From positions 1 through 18,561 of the forward strand of contig NZ_CAPJ01000448.1 of the NCBI RefSeq assembly GCF_000331775.1: a stretch of DNA of 18,561 bases. The letters run 5' to 3'. The notes beneath the pieces are model-generated. The model did no database searches. It was not told the DNA's origin and saw only the letters and a list, made by a program, of their open reading frames with translations. The translations under genes were made by a program, and so were the position numbers. Below are positions 13,365 to 18,561 of this stretch, one piece after another (positions within the stretch are counted from its first letter, which is position 1; the number at the start of each line of letters is the position of its first letter). The stretch is from Xanthomonas translucens pv. translucens DSM 18974 (GTDB lineage: Bacteria > Pseudomonadota > Gammaproteobacteria > Xanthomonadales > Xanthomonadaceae).

Positions 13365-15866
13365 ATGCCCATGCCCCTGAAAGATTTCCAGTGTCTTCTC
13401 TGCGACGGCATCGTCGCCCAGTTCGGCCAGGTGCGTGCGTTGTACCGACAGATCGCCGCTGCCGCACCGGAACGCATCGACGAGGCACGGTGCAAGGATG
13501 CCGTCATCGTGCTGCAGGCACCGACCGGCGCCGGCAAGACCCGCATGGCCATCGAAGTGCTGCGCCGGCTTTCGACCGAGGAGCGGGTACTGTGGTTCTG
13601 GTTTGCGCCGTTCACCGGCTTGGTGGAGCAGTCGCGCAATGTCTTGGCGAATCAGGCGCCGGAGTTGGCATTGCTCGACCTGGAGGTTGACCGGCAGTTG
13701 GACGCGGTGCGCGGCGGCGGCGTGTTCGTGGTCACCTGGGCCTCGCTGGCGGCCCGCAATGCCGAGAGTCGGCGCGCCCGTCAGCGCGGCGACGTGGGTA
13801 TGTCAATCGACGGGGTGATTGCGCTGGCGCGCGAAGCGGGAGTGCGTATCGGCTGCGTGGTGGACGAGGCGCACCATGGCTTTCAGCGCGCGACGCAGGC
13901 ACGTGCATTTTTCTGCGATGTGCTCAAGCCCGATTACGCCTTGTTGATGACCGCCACGCCACGCGACGCCGACATGGCCGCATTCGCGCGGGCCACTGGC
14001 TACTTCGTCGGAGAGCCGGCGGATTGGGCCTCGGTCAGCCGTGCCGACGCGGTCGACGCTGGCCTGCTCAAGCGCGGCGTGCGCATGGTGCGTTTTATTG
14101 CTCGCGATGGCGATACCGCGCAACTAGTGGACTTTGAGCATCTCGCTCTGCGCGAATGCACACAGACGCATCGCGCCATCGGTAGCAGTCTGGTCCAGGC
14201 CGGTATTACGCTGACGCCTTTGATGCTGGTGCAAGTACCCGACGGTAAGGCTGCGCAGGAGGCGGCACGGACCTATCTTGTGGAGCAACTGGGGTTCGAC
14301 GCAACAGCCGTACGCATACACACGGCCGACGAGCCCGATCCGGACCTCCTGTCCTTGGCGCAAGATCCGACCGTGGAAGTGCTGATCTTCAAAATGGCGG
14401 TGGCGTTAGGTTTCGATGCGCCTCGTGCGTTCACCCTGGCGGCGCTGCGCGGTGCGCGCGATGTGGGTTTCGGCGTGCAGGTGATCGGCCGTATCGTGCG
14501 CCGGCATGCGCTGTTGCAGGCACGGGCGGATTTGCCGCCATTGCTGGATCACGGCTATGTATTTCTTGCCAATTCCGAGTCGCAGGAAGGTTTGCTGCAG
14601 GCCGGCGCGCAGATCAACACGCTCACCACGCAAGCCCCCGAACTGGGGACGCAGACGGTGGTCACCATGATCGGGGATGGCGCGGCCTTGCAGGTGGTAC
14701 GCAGCGGAGAGCCGCTGAGCTTGCTGGTATCGAGCGCCGGCGTGCAGATGCTGGAGGCCGACGAGGGGAGCGCAGCGATCGGCCAGGCTGGGACTGCAGG
14801 TGAAGTGGTGGACATGCTGGCCGGCACTCCGTTTGCGGGAATGGCGGATGCCGCCCAGGCGGCGTTGGAGATGTTCGGTGGCGAAGGGGCCTGGCCCGCA
14901 CGCGCCACACCGGTGGCAGATGCGTTTGTTCTGGCCCAGGACAGCATGTATCGATATCCGCGTCGTGCCGATGCTCCAGATCGCTTGCGCGGGGAACAAT
15001 TGCCTCCGGTCGCGGTAGATTTCGAGGCCCAATTGGCTGCGTACGTCGATTTCTCGGCAGAGGTATTGGCCGACCGCCTGCGCGGGCGGGTGCAGGTGCA
15101 ACGTCGCGACACTGACTTGTTTGCGGGCGACAGGGTGGCCGACGACGGCATCGACCTGTGGGCCACGCTGTCGCCCGAAGCGGTGGCCGATAAAGCAGAG
15201 CAGATTCGTCTGCGCTTGGTGGACGCCAATGATCGTGAGCTGTATATCCGACTGCTGGACAGATTCATTCGGGCCATTGAGGCATCTGGCGCCGAGATCC
15301 CCGACAACGAAGAGCTGCAGATGCGGCAATTGGACCTTTTGCTGGTTCGGCGCCCGGGGCTGTTGCGCGATGCCTTCAGGCGCCTGCGCATGAGCCATGT
15401 CATGGACGTGGATGTGCCGCTGCTCGCCGAGTTGGTCAGTGCTCAACCGTTGCGTCGCGCAGATCGCGCACTCTATGGCGTTTATCCCGCTGGCCTGAAT
15501 CAAGACGAATTGGCCATCGCGGAGCGGTTGGATGGCAGCGACCAAGTGAGATGGTGGCACCGCAATCTCCCCAAATCGGGTGTCGGCCTGTACCGGTGGG
15601 ACGAGGGAAATGGCTTCTATCCAGATTTCGTGGTCTGCATGGCACAGCGCGCAGCGCCGGGGATCGCGTTATTGGAATTGAAAGGTGAGCACTTGTGGGG
15701 TGCTCCAACTGAAGTGGACAAGAGTCTGGCGGCGCATCGGGACTATGGCCCAGTGTTCATGGTCGGGCGTAAGCGCGGCGAGCGCGACTTCTTTTACCTG
15801 CGGGAGCTGGGCGGGCGCCTGCAGAGTGCAGGTTCCTTCGATCTGGATCGGATGCGATTTACATGA
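13365..15866 (+). CDS. res: Type III-like restriction subunit (SF2 helicase-nuclease, Res)
   Basis: An 833-residue protein, near the lower end of the usual Res length. SF2 helicase motifs are complete: Walker A APTGAGKT (residues 52-59), DEAH box VVDEAHHGF (Asp167-His170), motif III TATPR (196-200) and motif VI QVIGRIVRR (from Gln372). The C-terminus has a PD-(D/E)xK nuclease site: PD at 753-754 (FYPDFVV) and ELK at 771-773 (ALLELKGEH). Both the ATP-driven translocase and the DNA-cutting activities should therefore be intact. Res works in complex with Mod, cutting unmethylated DNA near the site. The ATG at 13365 lies 1 nt after mod; a second ATG at 13371 is possible. The stop TGA shares four bases (ATGA) with the oleB start. 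Confidence 0.92.
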   Translation: MPMPLKDFQCLLCDGIVAQFGQVRALYRQIAAAAPERIDEARCKDAVIVLQAPTGAGKTRMAIEVLRRLSTEERVLWFWFAPFTGLVEQSRNVLANQAPELALLDLEVDRQLDAVRGGGVFVVTWASLAARNAESRRARQRGDVGMSIDGVIALAREAGVRIGCVVDEAHHGFQRATQARAFFCDVLKPDYALLMTATPRDADMAAFARATGYFVGEPADWASVSRADAVDAGLLKRGVRMVRFIARDGDTAQLVDFEHLALRECTQTHRAIGSSLVQAGITLTPLMLVQVPDGKAAQEAARTYLVEQLGFDATAVRIHTADEPDPDLLSLAQDPTVEVLIFKMAVALGFDAPRAFTLAALRGARDVGFGVQVIGRIVRRHALLQARADLPPLLDHGYVFLANSESQEGLLQAGAQINTLTTQAPELGTQTVVTMIGDGAALQVVRSGEPLSLLVSSAGVQMLEADEGSAAIGQAGTAGEVVDMLAGTPFAGMADAAQAALEMFGGEGAWPARATPVADAFVLAQDSMYRYPRRADAPDRLRGEQLPPVAVDFEAQLAAYVDFSAEVLADRLRGRVQVQRRDTDLFAGDRVADDGIDLWATLSPEAVADKAEQIRLRLVDANDRELYIRLLDRFIRAIEASGAEIPDNEELQMRQLDLLLVRRPGLLRDAFRRLRMSHVMDVDVPLLAELVSAQPLRRADRALYGVYPAGLNQDELAIAERLDGSDQVRWWHRNLPKSGVGLYRWDEGNGFYPDFVVCMAQRAAPGIALLELKGEHLWGAPTEVDKSLAAHRDYGPVFMVGRKRGERDFFYLRELGGRLQSAGSFDLDRMRFT

Positions 15867-16768
15867 ACTACCCCGGCTACCCCTTCACCCCGCAACGTTT
15901 CCAGGTCCGTCCGGGGCTGGCGATGTCCTATCTCGACGAAGGCCCGCGCGATGGCGAGGTGATCGTGATGCTGCACGGCAATCCGTCGTGGAGCTATCTG
16001 TGGCGCTCGCTCGTGGCCGGCCTGTCGGACCGCTACCGCTGCATCGTGCCCGACCATATCGGCATGGGCCTGTCGGACAAGCCGGACGACGCGCCGGGCG
16101 CGCAGCCGGGGTACGACTACACCTTGCAGTCGCGGGTGGACGATCTCGACGCGCTGCTGCGGCACCTGGGCATCGACGGCCCGGTGACGCTGGCGGTGCA
16201 CGACTGGGGCGGCATGATCGGCTTCGGCTGGGCGCTGTCGCACCACGCGCAGGTCAGGCGGCTGGTGATCACCAACACCGCTGCGTTCCCGTTGCCGGCG
16301 GCCAAGCCGATGCCGTGGCAGATCGCGATGGGCCGGCACTGGCGCCCCGGCGAGTGGTTCATCCGCACCTTCAATGCGTTTTCCGCCGGCGCGTCGTGGC
16401 TGGGCGTGTCGCGGCGCATGCCCGCCGCTGTGCGCCGCGCCTACGTGGCGCCCTACGACAGCTGGGCCAACCGCATCGCCACGATCCGCTTCATGCAGGA
16501 CATTCCGCTGTCGCCGGCCGACAAGGCGTGGTCGCTGCTGGAGCGCTCGGCGCAGGCGCTGCCGTCGTTCGCCGACCGCCCGGCCTTCATCGCCTGGGGC
16601 CTGCGCGACATCTGTTTCGACCATCACTTCCTGGCCGGTTTCCGCCAGGCGCTGCCGCAGGCCGAGGTGATGGCGTTCAAGGATGCCAACCACTACGTGC
16701 TGGAAGACAAGCATGAGGTGCTGGTGCCGGCGATCCGCAGCTTCCTGGACACGCATCCGCTGGGCTGA
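15863..16768 (+). CDS. oleB: OleB, beta-lactone decarboxylase (alpha/beta hydrolase)
   Basis: A 301-residue member of the haloalkane-dehalogenase-like alpha/beta-hydrolase group. OleB removes CO2 from the cis-beta-lactone made by OleC, giving the cis-olefin, in a complex with OleC and OleD. The N-terminus MNYPGYPFTPQRFQVRPGLA matches Xanthomonas OleB. HGNPSWSYLWR forms the oxyanion-hole region, the nucleophile is Asp114 in VHDWGGMIGF and the base is His277 in DANHYVLED, the positions known for X. campestris OleB. The start codon overlaps the res stop (ATGA) and only a poor Shine-Dalgarno sequence (GGAT about 15 nt upstream) is seen, so translation probably depends on coupling to res. GC returns to the high genome value from the first codons. 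Confidence 0.96.
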   Translation: MNYPGYPFTPQRFQVRPGLAMSYLDEGPRDGEVIVMLHGNPSWSYLWRSLVAGLSDRYRCIVPDHIGMGLSDKPDDAPGAQPGYDYTLQSRVDDLDALLRHLGIDGPVTLAVHDWGGMIGFGWALSHHAQVRRLVITNTAAFPLPAAKPMPWQIAMGRHWRPGEWFIRTFNAFSAGASWLGVSRRMPAAVRRAYVAPYDSWANRIATIRFMQDIPLSPADKAWSLLERSAQALPSFADRPAFIAWGLRDICFDHHFLAGFRQALPQAEVMAFKDANHYVLEDKHEVLVPAIRSFLDTHPLG

Positions 16769-16785
16769 CGCGCCGCGTCGGCGCG
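16769..16785. terminator. Short GC hairpin after oleB
   Basis: CGCGCCG (16769-16775) and CGGCGCG (16779-16785) with a CGT loop start right after the oleB stop. No T-run follows, so this may be a weak or Rho-assisted terminator. The 244-bp gap to the next gene otherwise shows no gene; its last 100 bp has lower GC and includes TTCCGTAACGAACAGG and TACAGTAAGG, a likely promoter area. Confidence 0.35.
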
Positions 16786-17012
16786 CAGCGGCCCGGTGCA
16801 GCGCCGGCCTCGGGATCTGTGGCGGGCGCCCATCGCGCCGAGGCGGCGTGGTTGGCCATGGTGCGCGTCGCAGCGCAGCGGTCGCCGGCAGGTTCTGCGC
16901 AAACTGCAAACGATGGCAATTCCGTAACGAACAGGTCCCTGTACAGTAAGGCGTAGCGCATGCGGTTCGCCGCAGGCAAGCGATTCATGCAACCGGACCG
17001 GAGACAGACGAA

Positions 17013-17501
17013 GTGAGAGCGATCGCAATGTCGATGTTGATGATGTCGATGGGCGCCACGGGCGCGCACGCGGAAAACCTGACCACCTCCCCCGACGGCA
17101 AGAGCCTGGCGGTCAGTTTCGGCCAGCCCACCTACAAACAGGTGCTGCATTACCGGAAAATGTACGACAAGAAGCCGTTTCCCGATGCCGAGCTCTATTA
17201 CTACAGCAACGGCATGTACAAGCTCATCTCGCAAGGCGAGAACCATTACGGCGTCTACGTGCTGCAAGGCAGTTTCGACGACGAGAACTATACCGTCCGC
17301 TTCATTTCCCTGCCTTCCGAGGATTGGGGCAACAAGACCGCCTTCCACCAGTTGACCTTCGTCCGCGGCGATGACAAGAACATCTTCATCCAGAACGCGA
17401 TCGTCGACACCGGCGAAGCCATCGCCCAGCAGAACGGTACCTACACCCTGGAAAAGAACACCGTGACCAATCCGGTGCCGACCAGTTGGAAGAACCGCTG
17501 A
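17013..17501 (+). CDS. Secreted protein of unknown function between oleB and oleC
   Basis: A 162-residue protein beginning at GTG 17013, supported by a Shine-Dalgarno GGAG at 17000-17003, 9 nt upstream. A Met-rich signal peptide (MRAIAMSMLMMSMGATGAHA) ends at AHA-EN. The mature part is mostly beta: SLAVSFGQPTYKQVLHYRKM, PDAELYYYSNGMYKLISQGE, YGVYVLQGSFDDENYTVRFI, AFHQLTFVRGDDKNIFIQNA and NGTYTLEKN. This suggests a small lipocalin- or jelly-roll-like barrel. It has no Cys in the mature part and no catalytic motif I can name. It has more Asn, Tyr and Lys and lower GC than its neighbours, hinting at separate acquisition. Its link to olefin synthesis is unknown. Confidence 0.75.
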   Translation: MRAIAMSMLMMSMGATGAHAENLTTSPDGKSLAVSFGQPTYKQVLHYRKMYDKKPFPDAELYYYSNGMYKLISQGENHYGVYVLQGSFDDENYTVRFISLPSEDWGNKTAFHQLTFVRGDDKNIFIQNAIVDTGEAIAQQNGTYTLEKNTVTNPVPTSWKNR

Positions 17502-17537
17502 CGCGCGCCCGGCCGCGCTGACAGGGCGGGCATCGGA

Positions 17538-17566
17538 CGCGCTGCGTTGCGCGCGGCGGCAGCGCG
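17538..17566. terminator. Inverted repeat between convergent genes
   Basis: CGCGCTGC (17538-17545) and GCAGCGCG (17559-17566) with a 13-nt GC-rich spacer lie between the convergent ends of the 17013 gene and the YkgJ-family gene. There is no T-run. The placement suits a shared weak terminator. Confidence 0.35.
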
Positions 17567-17569
17567 CCA

Positions 17570-17944
17570 TCAGGCGTCCGGAAGATTGCGCTCGACCACG
17601 CCATCCCAGTCGGCCGCGGTCAGCAGCGGCAAACCATGCGCCAGCCGCGACTTGTCGCACTGCGCGCTGCGTTCGCCGAACTCCAGCGAGGCGGGCACCG
17701 CGGCGCACACCGACGGGCGCCGGTCGTGGATCGTGCAGCGGCTGTAGCGGCCGATTTCGGCATCCAGCGCCACGCAGCGCGGCTGCGCCTGCGAGGTGCC
17801 GCGCATGACCCGTTCGTGGGTGCGCAAAGGGTCGGTGAGGTCGAATGGAACCCTGCCGCCCAGGTCGGGATCGGCTTCGCTCCAGTGGAAGCTGACGCGG
17901 AAGTAGGCGCAGCAGGCGCCGCAGGTGAGGCAGGGATGTGCCAT
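17570..17944 (-). CDS. YkgJ-family cysteine-cluster protein
   Basis: A 124-residue protein. The ATG at 17944 gives MAHPCLTCGACCAYFRVSFH, the usual start of this family; an in-frame TTG at 17968 adds only PRKARPP and is rejected. Eight Cys are present: CxxCxxCC near the N-terminus, then one in QPRCVALD, two in YSRCTIHDRRPSVCAAVP and one in SAQCDKSR. The family (once called Fe-S oxidoreductase or putative zinc/iron chelating) probably binds a metal or cluster; its substrate is unknown. It is on the opposite strand to the ole genes and is divergent from oleC, with 211 bp between the starts. Confidence 0.88.
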   Translation of the reverse strand: MAHPCLTCGACCAYFRVSFHWSEADPDLGGRVPFDLTDPLRTHERVMRGTSQAQPRCVALDAEIGRYSRCTIHDRRPSVCAAVPASLEFGERSAQCDKSRLAHGLPLLTAADWDGVVERNLPDA

Positions 17945-18136
17945 GGGAGGCCGGGCCTTGCGCGGCAAACAAGCGTTGGGGGGCGCGGCATTCTGACCGA
18001 ACCGGCGCGCGCCGCAAGCGCCGCGGCGTTCAGGTGCGTGGCGCCGCCGCGCCGGTGGCTAACCGGGATGCCCGATCCCCGTCCTGGGGCTGCGGCATGT
18101 TGGGTAAACGCTGGCCGGTAAAGGCATGGCCGGCGC

Positions 18137-18158
18137 CATCGGCGATAATCCGCCGATG
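18137..18158 (+). promoter_or_regulatory. Dyad covering the oleC -10 box and start codon
   Basis: CATCGGCG (18137-18144), spacer ATAATC, CGCCGATG (18151-18158): perfect 8-bp arms. The spacer region contains most of a GATAAT box (18144-18149) and the last three bases are the oleC ATG. Six bases separate the box from the ATG, the distance expected for a leaderless mRNA; no Shine-Dalgarno sequence is present. A repressor bound here would cover both -10 and +1. Confidence 0.45.
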
Positions 18159-18561
18159 ACCACGACCTGCAACATCGCCGCGACGCTGTCGCCGTTGGCG
18201 CGCGAGCATCCCGACCAGATCGCCATCCGCTGCCCGGGCCGCCGTGGCGCCAATGGTCTGGCCGCCTACGACGTGACTCTGAGCTATGCGCAGCTGGATG
18301 CGCGCAGCGACGCGATCGCCGCCGGGCTGGGCGGCGACGGCATCGGCCGCGGCACCCGCACGGTGGTGATGGTGCGGCCGTCGCCGGAGTTCTTCCTGCT
18401 GATGTTCGCGTTGTTCAAGGCCGGGGCGGTGCCGGTGCTGGTGGATCCGGGCATCGACAAGCGCGCGCTCAAGCAATGCCTGGACGAGGCGCAGCCGGAG
18501 GCATTCATCGGCATCCCGCTGGCGCAGCTGGCGCGGCGCTTGCTGGGCTGGGCGCGCTCGG
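18156..18561 (+). CDS. oleC: OleC, beta-lactone synthetase (N-terminal part, cut by window end)
   Basis: The first 135 codons of an ANL-superfamily enzyme running off the right edge. OleC uses ATP to turn the beta-hydroxy acid made by OleD into a cis-beta-lactone, the substrate of OleB. Visible parts fit the start of the adenylating N-domain: NIAATLSPLAREHPDQIAIR, LSYAQLDARSDAIAAGL and the conserved strand-helix VVMVRPSPEFFLLMFALFKA followed by GAVPVLVDPGID. The AMP-binding P-loop (STGTT-like) lies beyond the window. The context (oleA and oleB upstream) makes the identification firm despite truncation. The ATG at 18156 has no Shine-Dalgarno sequence; see the overlapping dyad. Confidence 0.92.
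   Translation, partial: MTTTCNIAATLSPLAREHPDQIAIRCPGRRGANGLAAYDVTLSYAQLDARSDAIAAGLGGDGIGRGTRTVVMVRPSPEFFLLMFALFKAGAVPVLVDPGIDKRALKQCLDEAQPEAFIGIPLAQLARRLLGWARS

Larger units (their letters stand above)
10192..15862 (+). other. fic-mod-res defence island inserted between oleA and oleB
   Basis: Three genes on one strand, a Fic enzyme, a Type III-like modification subunit and a restriction subunit, fill the space between two genes of one metabolic pathway. The junctions are 4-nt overlap (fic/mod), 1-nt gap (mod/res) and 4-nt overlap (res/oleB). Composition is more mixed than in the flanks, with a strongly AT-rich centre in mod. No transposase, integrase or tRNA is present, so entry by homologous recombination from a relative is more likely than by an active mobile element. 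The limits are approximate: the right edge is at the oleB start codon and the left edge is within 10192-10475. Confidence 0.75.

Noticed and set aside
10251..15865. Target-site duplication at the island edges (CGATACATG at 10251 versus CGATTTACATG at 15855)
   Set aside because: The match is short and needs a gap; CATG words are frequent in the left gap, so this is not convincing as a duplication.
1..18561. CRISPR arrays, tRNA or rRNA genes, insertion sequences, riboswitches
   Set aside because: I looked for regularly spaced repeats, cloverleaf ends, transposase motifs and common riboswitch cores and found none.

Overview
The window is high-GC, gene-dense chromosomal DNA from a Xanthomonas-type gammaproteobacterium (Xanthomonas or a close relative). 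The evidence is an Ax21-family outer-membrane protein, an OleA whose four catalytic residues align with X. campestris OleA at a constant numbering offset, a secB-gpsA locus, and a CCCCTCTCCC/GGGAGAGGGG palindrome of a kind common between genes in this group.

Left part (1-5257), mostly housekeeping. A partial hemD-like gene (-) is divergent from a hot-dog thioesterase (+). Then come a small secreted protein, a membrane-anchored rhodanese (YibN-like), secB and gpsA, all on +. gpsA ends at a strong hairpin terminator and faces an Ax21-family gene (-) that has its own terminator. trmL (-) and a secreted protein with three QVRP repeats (-) follow. yibN, secB, gpsA and trmL also lie close together in E. 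coli.

Middle (5258-9072). A 414-bp gap carrying a perfect 11-bp-arm palindrome precedes a large periplasmic M16 metallopeptidase. A REP/BIME-like element and a DUF4156-type lipoprotein follow.

Right part (9073-18561), the long-chain olefin (ole) locus. It holds oleA (thiolase-fold acyl-CoA condensing enzyme), oleB (beta-lactone decarboxylase) and the start of oleC (beta-lactone synthetase). oleA and oleB are separated by about 5.7 kb holding a compact defence operon: a class II Fic AMP-transferase, a Type III-like DNA methyltransferase (mod) and a Type III-like helicase-nuclease (res). fic/mod overlap by 4 nt, mod/res are 1 nt apart, and the res stop overlaps the oleB start by 4 nt, so the pathway gene oleB now sits as the last cistron of the restriction operon. 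A perfect 25-bp dyad covers the fic start region and is a candidate operator. The central part of mod is strikingly AT-rich against GC-rich flanks, which suggests an exchanged target-recognition domain. An unrecognised secreted protein and a YkgJ-type cysteine-cluster protein lie between oleB and oleC. The oleC start codon lies inside a dyad with a GATAAT box spaced for a leaderless transcript.

The main candidate for something unusual is the Fic-Mod-Res operon and its seamless join to oleB.
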